This document shows, piece after piece, positions 36,407-45,056 of a DNA stretch of 64,000 bases. A program made the position numbers and the translations under genes. The first letter of the stretch is position 1. Each line of letters opens with the position of its first letter. The stretch is from Ideonella oryzae (GTDB taxonomy: Bacteria; Pseudomonadota; Gammaproteobacteria; Burkholderiales; Burkholderiaceae_C), in the NCBI RefSeq assembly GCF_024055665.1, contig NZ_JAMXMC010000002.1, positions 248,001-312,000 on the forward strand, written 5' to 3'. Under the pieces are notes generated by a model, which made no database searches, was not told the DNA's origin, and worked only from the letters and a program-made list of their open reading frames with translations.

Positions 36407-37534
36407 TTACTTGCTGGCCTTGAAGTGGGTGAAGACCCGGGTCTGCACCCGCTTGATGTCCTGTGGCACGCTGTCCGGCGGCGTCATCTTGGCCATGTCC
36501 GTGGCGCTCAGGAAGATGCTCGGGTTGCTGGCCACGTCCTTCTTCACGAACTTCAGCGAAGCCTTGTTCGGGTTGGCGTAGAACACCTTGTTGGTCAGGC
36601 CGGCATGCACCTCGGGGCGCAGGATGTAGTTGATGAACTTCAGCGCGTTCTTCGGGTGCGGCGCATCGGCCGGAATGGCCATCGAGTCGAAGAACAGCGT
36701 GGCGCCCTTTTCCGGGATCAGCGCTTCCAGCTTGACGCCGTTCTTGGCCTCGATCGCGCGGGCGCGGGCGATGTTGATGTCACCCGAGTAGCCCATCACC
36801 GCGCACAGCGAGCCCTGGGCCATCTCGTCGATGTAGCCCGAGGACGAGAAGCGGGTCACGTAGGGGCGGACCTTCTGCAGCATGTCCTCGGCGGCCTTGT
36901 AGTCGGCGGCATTCTTGCTGAAACCTGGCTTGCCCACGTAGAGCATGGCCACTGGCAGCACCTCGGACGGTGAATCCAGGAAGCTCACGCCGCAGCCCTT
37001 GAGCTTGGCGGCGTACTTGGGATCGAAGATCAGCGACCAGGCGTTTTCCGGCATCGGCAGGTCGCCCAGGGCCTTCTTGACCTTGTCGACGTTGATGCCC
37101 ACGGTGACATAGCCCCACAGCCAGTCCACCAGGTACTGGTTGCCCGGGTCCACGCTCTCCATCTGCTTGAGCAGGGCCGGGTCCAGATTGCCCCAGTTGC
37201 TCAGCTGGCTGCGGTCGAGCTTCTGGAACAGGCCGGCGGCGATCTGCTGCTTGGCGAAGTGGGCACCGGGCACCACGATGTCGTAGCCGGTCTTGCCCGC
37301 TACCAGCTTGGCATGCAGGATCTCGTTGTTGTCGTAGTTGTCGTAGTGGACCTTGATGCCGGTTTCCTTCTCGAAGTTGGCCAGCGTGTCCGGGGCGATG
37401 TAATCGGACCAGTTGTAGATGTTGAGCACCTTGGGCTCGTCGGCGGCCAGGGCGGCGCCGGCGGCCAGGCCGCCGAACAGCGCGGCCAGGGTTGCGGGCA
37501 GCCAACGGCGCCATGCAGAGGTCTTCACATCCAT
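36407..37534 (-). CDS. potF: Periplasmic polyamine (putrescine-type) binding protein
   Basis: A 375-residue PotF/PotD-family solute-binding protein with signal peptide (AALFGGLAAGAALAADEP). It opens KVLNIYNWSDYIAPDTLANF and continues with YDNNEILHAKLVAGKTGYD, VVPGAHFAKQQIAAGLFQKL, the MPENAWSLIFDPKYAAKLKG block, MGYSGDINIARARAIE and NYILRPEV. It captures polyamines for an ABC importer. No permease (PotGHI) or ATPase is adjacent, so the importer must be elsewhere. The gene stands alone between a terminator and the divergent fmdB promoter. Confidence 0.9.
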   Translation of the reverse strand: MDVKTSAWRRWLPATLAALFGGLAAGAALAADEPKVLNIYNWSDYIAPDTLANFEKETGIKVHYDNYDNNEILHAKLVAGKTGYDIVVPGAHFAKQQIAAGLFQKLDRSQLSNWGNLDPALLKQMESVDPGNQYLVDWLWGYVTVGINVDKVKKALGDLPMPENAWSLIFDPKYAAKLKGCGVSFLDSPSEVLPVAMLYVGKPGFSKNAADYKAAEDMLQKVRPYVTRFSSSGYIDEMAQGSLCAVMGYSGDINIARARAIEAKNGVKLEALIPEKGATLFFDSMAIPADAPHPKNALKFINYILRPEVHAGLTNKVFYANPNKASLKFVKKDVASNPSIFLSATDMAKMTPPDSVPQDIKRVQTRVFTHFKASK

Positions 37535-37640
37535 CTCCTTTCAGCGGGGTTGCAGCCCTGCCGGGGTGGCGCAGGGCGGGCGCATTCTAGGGCCGGCACC
37601 TGGGGGTGCGCCTGAACCTGCATCAGACATGGGGCCTCCG

Positions 37641-37646
37641 TATAAT
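37641..37646 (+). promoter_or_regulatory. -10 box TATAAT for fmdB-DUF502
   Basis: A consensus TATAAT with predicted transcript start near 37653 and a leader of about 28 nt to ATG 37681. No clear -35 is spaced 17 bp upstream. Confidence 0.55.
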
Positions 37647-37680
37647 TCCGGGTTCATCCTGTTGTCTTCCTCTTCCAGCC

Positions 37681-37989
37681 ATGCCGATCTACGCCTACCG
37701 ATGCGCCGCCTGCGGCCACGCGAAGGACGTGCTGCAAAAGATGTCCGATGCGCCGCTGACCACCTGCCCGGCCTGCGGGGCTGAACAATTCCAGAAGCAG
37801 GTGACTGCCGCCGGGTTCCAGCTCAAGGGTTCCGGTTGGTATGCCACCGATTTCCGGGGTGGCTCGGGGGGCACCTCCGCCGCTGCGCCCGCCGCCACCT
37901 CCGCACCAGCGTCGTCCGACACTGGCGGCAGCAGCGGTGGCGACAGCGGTCCCTCCACCCCCTGTGGCGGCTCCTGCGCCTGCCACTGA
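37681..37989 (+). CDS. FmdB-family zinc-ribbon protein
   Basis: A 102-residue protein with the FmdB/CxxC_CxxC_SSSS motif: MPIYAYRCAACGHAKDVLQK, then CPACG, binding one zinc (C8, C11, C29, C32). A GSGWYATDF segment follows, then a long Ser/Ala/Gly-rich tail ending CGGSCACH with three extra Cys. The family is thought to act as small regulatory or assembly factors. It precedes DUF502 and aspS, the usual Burkholderiales order. The start ATG 37681 is preferred over an upstream in-frame extension that lacks similarity. Confidence 0.88.
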   Translation: MPIYAYRCAACGHAKDVLQKMSDAPLTTCPACGAEQFQKQVTAAGFQLKGSGWYATDFRGGSGGTSAAAPAATSAPASSDTGGSSGGDSGPSTPCGGSCACH

Positions 37990-38002
37990 ACGACTGCCCC
38001 CA

Positions 38003-38662
38003 GTGAAGAAATACCTCATCGCCGGCCTGCTCACCTGGCTGCCCCTGGCCATCACGGTCTGGGTGCTGCTGTGGGTCCAGGGCCTGCTCGACGGCGTGTT
38101 CCGCATGCTGCTGAAGGTGGCCGGCGTGGTGCTGCCCGAAGGCGCGGCCGACGGCCTCAGCCACCTGGGCACCTGGCCGGGGATGGGGGTGCTGGTGATG
38201 CTGGTGCTGATGCTGGCCACCGGCATGTTCGTGACGAACATCTTCGGCCAGTGGTGGCTGCGCCAGTGGGATGCGCTGATGAGCCGTATCCCCATCGTCA
38301 AGTCCATCTACAGCTCGGTCAAGCAGGTCTCCGACACGCTGTTCTCGAGCAACGGCAACGCCTTCCGCGAGGCCGTGCTGGTGCCTTACCCGCATGCCGG
38401 CTCCTGGACCATCGCCTTCGTCACCGGCAAGCCCGGTGGCGAGGTGGCCGAGCAGTTGGGCGAGGAGCATGTCAGCCTGTACGTGCCCACCACGCCCAAC
38501 CCGACCTCGGGCTTCTTCCTGATGATGCCGCGCCGCAGCGTGCGGCCGCTGCAGATGAGCGTGGACGAGGCCCTCAAGTACATCATCTCGATGGGCGTGG
38601 TCACGCCCCCGGCCGGGCATGCGCACGGGCCGGAGGAGGCCGACCCCAATCCGGTGGGCTGA
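38003..38662 (+). CDS. DUF502 membrane protein
   Basis: A 219-residue DUF502 protein with two or three N-terminal membrane spans (YLIAGLLTWLPLAITVWVLL, then GMGVLVMLVLMLATGMFV). A MSRIPIVKSIYSSVKQVSDT region and a soluble part with EAVLVPYPHAGSWTIAFVTG and PNPTSGFFLMMPRR, ending MSVDEALKYIISMGV, follow. The function is unknown; the family is widespread in plants and proteobacteria. A GTG at 38003 (KKYLIAGLL) is the best start, since frames further up overlap fmdB and lack similarity. Confidence 0.88.
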   Translation: MKKYLIAGLLTWLPLAITVWVLLWVQGLLDGVFRMLLKVAGVVLPEGAADGLSHLGTWPGMGVLVMLVLMLATGMFVTNIFGQWWLRQWDALMSRIPIVKSIYSSVKQVSDTLFSSNGNAFREAVLVPYPHAGSWTIAFVTGKPGGEVAEQLGEEHVSLYVPTTPNPTSGFFLMMPRRSVRPLQMSVDEALKYIISMGVVTPPAGHAHGPEEADPNPVG

Positions 38663-38797
38663 ACGCATCCGGCCCACCTCCCCGCGTTCAGTCCTGAGGG
38701 TCGCTCCCCGCCCCTGGGTCCTGTCCCCCGAATCCTTGCCGGAGCCGGCACCATCCCCGCCGTCTCCCCCCTGAATCCGAAGCACGGAGTGCATTCC

Positions 38798-40588
38798 ATG
38801 AGAACCACGTACTGCGGCCTGGTCAGCGAAGCGCTGATGGGCGAAACCGTCACCCTGATGGGCTGGGCCCACCGCCGCCGCGACCACGGTGGCGTCATCT
38901 TCATCGACCTGCGCGACCGCGAAGGCCTGGTGCAGATCGTCTGCGACCCGGACCGTCCGGACATGTTCAAGACCGCCGAAGGCGTGCGCAACGAGTTCTG
39001 CCTGAAGATCGTGGGCAAGGTGCGGGCCCGGCCGGCCGGCACCGAGAACACCAACCTCGTGTCCGGCAAGATCGAGGTGCTGTGTCACGAACTGGAGGTG
39101 CTGAACCCCTCCGTCACGCCCCCGTTCCAGCTCGACGACGAGAACCTGTCGGAGACCGTGCGCCTGACCCATCGCGTGCTGGACCTGCGCCGCCCGCAGA
39201 TGCAGCAGAACCTGAAGCTGCGCTACCGCGTGGCCATGGAGGTGCGCAAGTTCCTGGATGCGAACGGCTTCATCGACATCGAGACGCCGATGCTGACCAA
39301 GTCCACGCCCGAAGGCGCGCGCGACTATCTGGTGCCCAGCCGCGTGCACGACGGCCACTTCTTCGCGCTGCCGCAGTCGCCCCAGCTGTTCAAGCAGCTG
39401 CTGATGGTCGCGGGCTTCGACCGCTACTACCAGATCACCAAGTGCTTCCGTGACGAGGACCTGCGCGCCGACCGCCAGCCCGAGTTCACCCAGATCGACA
39501 TCGAGACCTCCTTCCTGGGCGAGGAGGAGATCCGGGCCATGTTCGAAGGCATGATCCGCTCGGTGTTCAAGAACGCCATCGGCGTGGAGCTGCCGGTCTA
39601 CCCGGTCATGACCTACGCCGACGCGATGTTCAAGTACGGCTCGGACAAGCCCGACCTGCGCGTCAAGCTCGAGTTCACCGAACTGACCGACGTCATGAAG
39701 GACGTCGACTTCAAGGTCTTCTCGACCCCGGCCACCACCCCGGGCGGCCGCGTGGTGGCCCTGCGCGTGCCCGGCGGCGCCGACATGTCGCGTGGCGAGA
39801 TCGACGGCTACACCGAGTTCGTCAAGATCTACGGCGCCAAGGGCCTGGCCTGGATCAAGGTCAACGATGTGGCCAAGGGCCGCGACGGCCTGCAGTCGCC
39901 GGTCGTGAAGAACCTGCACGACGCCGCCATCGCCGAGACCCTGGCCCGCACCGGCGCCTGCAATGGCGACTTGATCTTCTTCGGCGCCGACAAGGCCAAG
40001 GTGGTGAACGACGCCATCGGTGCGCTGCGCATCAAGGTCGGCCACAGCGAGTTTGGCAAGTCCAAGGGCCTGTTCGACGACCGCTGGGCGCCGCTGTGGG
40101 TGGTCGACTTTCCGATGTTCGAGTACGACGAGGGTGAGGACCGCTGGAACGCCTGCCACCACCCCTTCACCAGCCCGAAGGATGGTCATGAGGAACTGAT
40201 GACCACCAACCCGGGTGCCTGCGTGGCCAAGGCCTACGACATGGTGCTCAATGGCTGGGAACTGGGCGGCGGCTCGATCCGTATCCACCGCGCCGACGTG
40301 CAGGCCAAGGTCTTCGAGGCCCTGAAGATCACGCCGGAAGAGCAGCGCATCAAGTTCGGCTTCCTGCTGGACGCGCTGCAGTACGGCGCGCCGCCGCACG
40401 GTGGCCTGGCCTTCGGCCTGGACCGCCTGATCACCCTGATGACCAAGGCCGAGTCGATCCGCGACGTGATCGCCTTCCCCAAGACCCAGCGCGCCCAGTG
40501 CCTGCTGACCGGGGCCCCGTCGATGGTCGACGAGAAGCAGCTGCGCGAGCTGCACATCCGCCTGCGCAACGTCCAGGCCGCGGTCTGA
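38798..40588 (+). CDS. aspS: Aspartyl-tRNA synthetase
   Basis: A 596-residue class II aminoacyl-tRNA synthetase with the N-terminal anticodon-binding OB domain ([20 protein letters not shown]), [20 protein letters not shown], motif 2 ([20 protein letters not shown]), a GAD insertion, and motif 3 ([17 protein letters not shown]). It charges tRNA-Asp, and possibly tRNA-Asn if no AsnRS exists. The ATG at 38798 lies 9 nt after a CGGAG motif. A GTG at 38789 is less likely. The gene ends 30 bp before an intrinsic terminator. Confidence 0.97.
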   Translation: MRTTYCGLVSEALMGETVTLMGWAHRRRDHGGVIFIDLRDREGLVQIVCDPDRPDMFKTAEGVRNEFCLKIVGKVRARPAGTENTNLVSGKIEVLCHELEVLNPSVTPPFQLDDENLSETVRLTHRVLDLRRPQMQQNLKLRYRVAMEVRKFLDANGFIDIETPMLTKSTPEGARDYLVPSRVHDGHFFALPQSPQLFKQLLMVAGFDRYYQITKCFRDEDLRADRQPEFTQIDIETSFLGEEEIRAMFEGMIRSVFKNAIGVELPVYPVMTYADAMFKYGSDKPDLRVKLEFTELTDVMKDVDFKVFSTPATTPGGRVVALRVPGGADMSRGEIDGYTEFVKIYGAKGLAWIKVNDVAKGRDGLQSPVVKNLHDAAIAETLARTGACNGDLIFFGADKAKVVNDAIGALRIKVGHSEFGKSKGLFDDRWAPLWVVDFPMFEYDEGEDRWNACHHPFTSPKDGHEELMTTNPGACVAKAYDMVLNGWELGGGSIRIHRADVQAKVFEALKITPEEQRIKFGFLLDALQYGAPPHGGLAFGLDRLITLMTKAESIRDVIAFPKTQRAQCLLTGAPSMVDEKQLRELHIRLRNVQAAV

Positions 40589-40898
40589 CCCCCTGGTCCT
40601 GACCCCAGCCCTGCTGGAAACGCCCCGGAGAGATCCGGGGCGTTTTTGCTTTCTGGGGGCCACGCGGGGCCCGCCGGGGTGACGACATAGGGGGGTGAGC
40701 GCTGTCGGACCGGGATCGACAGACTTCGGACAGGTTGACGGCCGGCCGTCGGCGCAGCATCCGTCGCCTGACACGTGGCCTCACTCGAGACCGCGGTCGC
40801 GTGACTGAAAGTGCCCCGCCGCACCGGAGGCGTTGCCCACGAGGAATGTCATCTCGGGTGACGGGGAATGTTGTGACAAATGCAGAGGAGTCAGTGGT
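40589..40898. other. Gap of 310 bp between aspS and the sedolisin gene
   Basis: It holds the aspS terminator (40618-40647). Beyond it, 40648-40898 has no supportable ORF. The last 15 bases carry a GAGGAG ribosome-binding site for the sedolisin ATG at 40899. No clear promoter was found, though a bacterium-specific one is expected here. Confidence 0.6.
40618..40647 (+). terminator. Intrinsic terminator of aspS
   Basis: Arms aaacgccccgga and tccggggcgttt enclose a GAGA tetraloop, followed by further T residues. A classic Rho-independent terminator directly after aspS. Confidence 0.88.
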
Positions 40899-42086
40899 AT
40901 GCGAAGAATCAAGCTCCGTCATTGGGGCATGGCGTTGGCCGTGGCGGCCCTTCAGCTGGCAGGCGCCAGCGCAAGCGCTCAGGATCTGGCCGCCGGCCCG
41001 GTTCTCAAGAAGGTGTTGTCCCGCGAGGTTTGCGGGCATGACGTGGCCGAGGGGCATGCCCGCTGCCATTCGCACATCGTGCTGGACCGCAATGGCAATG
41101 ACCTGACCGCCACCACGCCCAGTGGGCTGAGTCCGGCCAACCTGCGCTCGGCCTACAAGATCACGGGCACCGGCTCGGCATCAACGGTGATCGCCGTGGT
41201 GGATGCCTACCACTACGCCAACGCCGAATCCGATCTGGCCGTCTATCGTTCGCAGTTCGGCCTGCCGGCCTGCACCAAGGCCAATGGCTGCTTCAAGCAG
41301 GTGGACCAGAACGGTGGCACCAAGTACCCGTCGGGCAACAAGGGCTGGAACCAGGAAGCCGCGCTGGACCTGGACATGGTCAGCGCCATGTGCCCGTCCT
41401 GCAGCATCATGCTGGTCGAGGCGTCTTCCAGCAGCATGAGCAACCTGGCCACGGCCGCCAACACCGCAGCGCAGCTGAGCGGCGTGCGCGCCGTGAGCAA
41501 CAGCTACGGCGGCAGCGAGTCGGGCAGCACCAGCTATGACGCCCTCTACAACCACCTGAATGTGGCCATGGTGGTGAGCTCCGGTGACAGCGGCTACGGC
41601 GTGCAGTACCCGGCCTCCTCGCCGCATGTGACCGCCGTGGGTGGCACCTCGCTGAAGACGGCCTCCAACAGCCGCGGCTGGACCGAGACCGCCTGGAGCG
41701 GCGCGGGCAGTGGTTGCAGCACCGTGTATGCCAAGCCGAGCTGGCAGACCGACAGCGGCTGTGCCCTGCGCACCGTGGCCGACGTGTCGGCCGTGGCCGA
41801 TCCGGCCACCGGCGTGGCGGTGTACGGGCCCAAGAAGATCGGCACCCAGTCCGCCTGGCAGGTCTACGGCGGCACCAGCGTGGCCGCGCCCGTCATCGCC
41901 GGCATCTACGGTGTCAACGGTGGCCCGGTGACCTATGGTTCCGATCCGTACAGCCACACCAACTCGCTGTTCGACGTGACCTCCGGCAGCAACGGCAGCT
42001 GCAGCCCCAGCTACCTGTGCACCGCGGGTGTGGGCTACGACGGTCCGACCGGTCTGGGCACGCCCAACGGTTCCACCGCGTTCTGA
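40899..42086 (+). CDS. Sedolisin-type (S53) secreted serine-carboxyl peptidase
   Basis: A 395-residue secreted protease with a signal peptide (RHWGMALAVAALQLAGASAS). The catalytic residues are E153 and D157 (NQEAALDLD, the E-x3-D pair), the oxyanion Asp D230 (SSGDSG) and the nucleophile S327 in YGGTSVAAP (usually SGTS). The C-terminal Ca site is in LFDVTSGSNG ... GVGYDGPTGLGTPNG. The region between the signal peptide and the catalytic domain is only about 50-60 residues, short for a sedolisin propeptide, and has several Cys/His (VCGHDVAEGHARCHSHI). Start ATG 40899 follows GAGGAG. It likely acts extracellularly in acid conditions. Confidence 0.88.
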   Translation: MRRIKLRHWGMALAVAALQLAGASASAQDLAAGPVLKKVLSREVCGHDVAEGHARCHSHIVLDRNGNDLTATTPSGLSPANLRSAYKITGTGSASTVIAVVDAYHYANAESDLAVYRSQFGLPACTKANGCFKQVDQNGGTKYPSGNKGWNQEAALDLDMVSAMCPSCSIMLVEASSSSMSNLATAANTAAQLSGVRAVSNSYGGSESGSTSYDALYNHLNVAMVVSSGDSGYGVQYPASSPHVTAVGGTSLKTASNSRGWTETAWSGAGSGCSTVYAKPSWQTDSGCALRTVADVSAVADPATGVAVYGPKKIGTQSAWQVYGGTSVAAPVIAGIYGVNGGPVTYGSDPYSHTNSLFDVTSGSNGSCSPSYLCTAGVGYDGPTGLGTPNGSTAF

Positions 42087-42121
42087 TGACGGTGGTTTGA
42101 CGGGCGTCATTGGCGCCCCCT

Positions 42122-42151
42122 GACAGGGCCCCGCTTCGGCGGGGCTCTGTC
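42122..42151 (+). terminator. Intrinsic terminator after the sedolisin gene
   Basis: The stem gacagggccccgc with the complementary arm (one mismatch) closes on a UUCG tetraloop and is followed by gtttt. A strong Rho-independent terminator 36 bp after the stop. Confidence 0.85.
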
Positions 42152-42272
42152 GTTTTCAGGGCATGATGCAGGCGCAGCAGTACCGTGGGGCCTGAGCTGT
42201 ACCCCTTCCTTGTCGAGCCGTCATGGGCCTCCGGGAACGGGGACTCAGGCGGCATGTGCGAAAGGGCACGCC

Positions 42273-43538
42273 ATGTCATCACGCCGGGTACTGTCGCGGG
42301 CCTGCCGTCTCGTCTTCACACTGTGGGCCACGGCCGCAGGCGGCCTGCCCGCCGGTGCCCAGGCGACGTTGCCCGAAGTCCAGGTCTCCACCAGCCTGCT
42401 TCTGGACTATGAATTCGACTGGGGCCGCGACGGTGTGAGCTGCCCCAGTTGCAACCAGGGTGCGGGCAATGCGCGGGTGGCCTTCGTCGATTCGCTCAGG
42501 CGCCTCTGGGTGGCCGATGTGGATGTGCTCACGGGCAACTTCGTGCCCGCCAATGGCCGGGGCATCCTGGTGGACAGCAACGCGGCCTTGACCTCCACCT
42601 ACCTGAACGGCCCCGAATGGGTGAACTCCCAGCTGGGGTCGCAGCTGGTCTACAACAAGTACCAGACCGGTGCCGCGCCCAGCGACCAGACCGTGGGATT
42701 GGGCGTGGCCTCCTTTGACGGCACCGCCTGGAGCTCGACCCTGCTGGGCAGCAGCCTGGGCAAGGTCAATCCCATCGGCTCCGGCGATGCCGGCGACACC
42801 GCGCCCATCCTGCACTACCAGAACACGTCCACCAGCGCAGCCTTCGCGCGCCGGGAACTGGAGCCCACCAGCCAGGTTGCGCTCTCGGTCTGCGTCGGCA
42901 CCGCCAGTTCCTCCCGTCGTTCGGTGCCCGGCACCCACAAGATCATCATCACCGGGGTGGCGGGGGCCGGGCTGTACCAGATCTTCCTGTACGACATGGA
43001 CACGGGCGTCACCGAGCAGTTGACGGATGAGTGGGCCAGTCTCAGCGGCGCCTTCATGTGGCCGGCACCGGAGTACGGTGGCGAGTATGTGTTCTTTGCC
43101 GTGCGTAACGGGCAGGAGATCGTTGTCTACCGCCAGCTGCCTGATGGCCAGGGCCAGCCACGCTGGACGGCCGTGCTGAGCCAGGGTATGCCGGATGCCG
43201 CCTACCCCTTTGTGTGGTCGCCGGAGTACTTTGTCCACAACGGACGCTCCTACATCTTCTTCCAGATGAACGCGAGCCCCGTGGCCTTGAACTACACCCA
43301 GCCCAGCCGCCTGGCGATGATGGGCATCACCCCGGAGACAGGGAACATCGTGATGCTGACCCCCGACGACGCCCCGGTGCGTGCGCGCACCGACCCGGAA
43401 TACTTCATCACCACGCAGGGGCCCTTCATCTACTACAACCGCTATCGGACGGTCTCGGGCCTGCCGGTGTCGGAAGGGGTCTGGCGCGTGGACACGGGCC
43501 TGGGCGCGCCGGCGACCGGGCTCGGTGTGGGCCGCTGA
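42273..43538 (+). CDS. Secreted protein of unknown function with repeated P-E-Y blocks
   Basis: A 421-residue protein with signal peptide (CRLVFTLWATAAGGLPAGAQ). I do not recognise a family. After a region with VSCPSCNQGAGNARVAF and SQLGSQLVYNKYQTG, the second half repeats a blade-like unit three times: FMWPAPEYGGEYVFFAVRNG, FVWSPEYFVHNGRSYIFFQM, RTDPEYFITTQGPFIYYNRY. This P-E-Y-F/G plus an aromatic strand looks like a beta-propeller, perhaps with glycan or peptide binding. Its terminator-separated position after the sedolisin gene suggests a shared extracellular role, but that is inference. Start ATG 42273; longer frames lack a signal peptide. Confidence 0.55.
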   Translation: MSSRRVLSRACRLVFTLWATAAGGLPAGAQATLPEVQVSTSLLLDYEFDWGRDGVSCPSCNQGAGNARVAFVDSLRRLWVADVDVLTGNFVPANGRGILVDSNAALTSTYLNGPEWVNSQLGSQLVYNKYQTGAAPSDQTVGLGVASFDGTAWSSTLLGSSLGKVNPIGSGDAGDTAPILHYQNTSTSAAFARRELEPTSQVALSVCVGTASSSRRSVPGTHKIIITGVAGAGLYQIFLYDMDTGVTEQLTDEWASLSGAFMWPAPEYGGEYVFFAVRNGQEIVVYRQLPDGQGQPRWTAVLSQGMPDAAYPFVWSPEYFVHNGRSYIFFQMNASPVALNYTQPSRLAMMGITPETGNIVMLTPDDAPVRARTDPEYFITTQGPFIYYNRYRTVSGLPVSEGVWRVDTGLGAPATGLGVGR

Positions 43539-43606
43539 CATCGCCCTCCCGCCCGTCTTGACCAATCTCAAGCGACTGAATCGGGCGGGCCGTCATCCTT
43601 GACGGC

Positions 43607-44539
43607 ATGAGGGAGACATCGATCCAGTCCGCTCCAGGACGCTGGCTGCTCGCCAGCCGGCCGGGGTTTGTCGTGGTGACCTTGGTGGCGGCGGCCCTGG
43701 GCATTGCCCAGGCCCAGGCCTGCGGCTGTGGCTGGGATGCTCCGGCGGCCGTGGCCACGCTGCTGCTGGCTGCGCTGGCCCATGCGGCCATCAACCTCTA
43801 CAACGACTATGGCGACGCGGTGGGTGGCTCCGACGCCGTCAACACCGGGCGCCTCTTCCCCTTCAGCGGCGGCTCCCGCGTGATCCAGGACGGGGTGTTC
43901 ACTGCCCAGCAGATGCGCGATGCGGCCCGCATGCTGGGTATCGTGGTGGTGGGGGGCGGTCTGGTGCTGGCGGCCCGCGCCGGTCCCGGCCTGCTGCTGG
44001 TGGGGCTGTGCGGCCTGCTGCTGGGTTGGGCCTATTCCAGCCCCCGGGTGGCCCTGATGTCGCGCGGCCTGGGCGAGCTGTCGGTGGGGCTGGCCTGGTG
44101 GGGCATCGTCGTCGGCGCGGACTATGTGCAGCGCCACGGCTTCAGCGCCATCGCCGCGCTCTCGGGGGTGAGCATGGCTCTGCTGGTCACGGCCATCCTC
44201 TGGGCGGCCGAGTTCCCGGATGCGGTGGCCGACGCCCAGGTCGGCAAGCGGACCCTGGTGGTGCGCTGGGGCCCCGTGCCGGCGGCCTGGGGCTACACGG
44301 CCCTGGTGTTGTGTGCCCACGCCTGGGTGGCGCTCTGGTGGGCCTGGCAGTGGCTACCGTCCACCGCCTGGTGGGGGTTGGGCTCGGCCCCGCTGTCGCT
44401 GGCGGCGGCGGCGCTGCTGCTGCGCCATGCCCGCCAGCCGGACCGGTTGCGGCCGGTCATGGCCCTGTCCATCGCCGCGGCGGTGCTGCACGGGGCCCTG
44501 TTGACGGCGGCCTTCGTGGCCATTGCGCGCCTGCGCTGA
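43607..44539 (+). CDS. UbiA-superfamily prenyltransferase
   Basis: A 310-residue membrane protein with about nine spans and the two Asp-rich prenyl-diphosphate motifs: NLYNDYGDAV (about residues 63-72) and EFPDAVADAQVGKRTLV (about residues 204-220). It resembles MenA/UbiA-type intramembrane transferases that attach a polyprenyl tail to an aromatic acceptor. The species makes ubiquinone by the proteobacterial route elsewhere, and no men genes appear here, so the acceptor may be different. A short Cys-rich element (ACGCGWD) lies early in the second span. Start ATG 43607. Confidence 0.75.
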   Translation: MRETSIQSAPGRWLLASRPGFVVVTLVAAALGIAQAQACGCGWDAPAAVATLLLAALAHAAINLYNDYGDAVGGSDAVNTGRLFPFSGGSRVIQDGVFTAQQMRDAARMLGIVVVGGGLVLAARAGPGLLLVGLCGLLLGWAYSSPRVALMSRGLGELSVGLAWWGIVVGADYVQRHGFSAIAALSGVSMALLVTAILWAAEFPDAVADAQVGKRTLVVRWGPVPAAWGYTALVLCAHAWVALWWAWQWLPSTAWWGLGSAPLSLAAAALLLRHARQPDRLRPVMALSIAAAVLHGALLTAAFVAIARLR

Positions 44540-44561
44540 GGCCGGGGCCTTCCCGCCGCGC

Positions 44562-44567
44562 TAGGAT
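44562..44567 (+). promoter_or_regulatory. -10 box TAGGAT 6 nt upstream of nudB
   Basis: TAGGAT, then gctggc, then ATG 44574. The layout matches ubiJ: transcription would begin at the start codon. Confidence 0.45.
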
Positions 44568-44573
44568 GCTGGC

Positions 44574-45056
44574 ATGAGCGAGAGCCCCAAGCCGCCCAAG
44601 ATCCCCGAATCGGTGCTGGTGGTGATCCACACCGCCGACCTGAACGTGCTGCTGATGGAGCGGGCCGACGCGCCCGGCTACTGGCAGAGCGTGACCGGCT
44701 CCAAGGACACCCTGGACGAAGCCCTGCGCGAGACCTGCCGCCGCGAGGTGCTGGAAGAGACCGGCATCCGCATCGGCACCGATGCGGTGCCCGACGCGGC
44801 CTTGCGCGATTGGTCGCTGTCCAACGTCTATGAGATCTACCCGCGCTGGCGGCACCGCTACCCACCTGGCGTGACGCACAACACCGAGCATGTTTTTGGC
44901 CTGTGCGTGCCCGCCGGCATACCGGTCACGCTGGCACCGCGCGAACACCTGCAGTACCGCTGGCTGCCCTGGCAGGCCGCGGCCGATGCCTGCTTCTCGC
45001 CCTCGAATGCGGAGGCGATCCTGCTGTTGCCGCGTTTCGCGGTCCCCACCCCATGA
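44574..45056 (+). CDS. nudB: Dihydroneopterin triphosphate diphosphatase (Nudix)
   Basis: A 160-residue NudB removing pyrophosphate from dihydroneopterin triphosphate in folate synthesis. The Nudix box (G-x5-E-x7-R-E-V-x-E-E-T-G-I) is at SVTGSKDTLDEALRETCRRE ... EETGI. Other NudB blocks are VLLMERADAPGYWQSVTG and THNTEHVFGLCVPAG. Its stop overlaps the EEP nuclease start (ATGA). No Shine-Dalgarno site is seen, in line with a leaderless start. Confidence 0.92.
   Translation: MSESPKPPKIPESVLVVIHTADLNVLLMERADAPGYWQSVTGSKDTLDEALRETCRREVLEETGIRIGTDAVPDAALRDWSLSNVYEIYPRWRHRYPPGVTHNTEHVFGLCVPAGIPVTLAPREHLQYRWLPWQAAADACFSPSNAEAILLLPRFAVPTP

Noticed and set aside
37841-38002. Longer N terminus for the DUF502 protein
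   Set aside because: The extension overlaps fmdB, is Pro-rich and lacks family similarity; GTG 38003 begins exactly at the conserved part.
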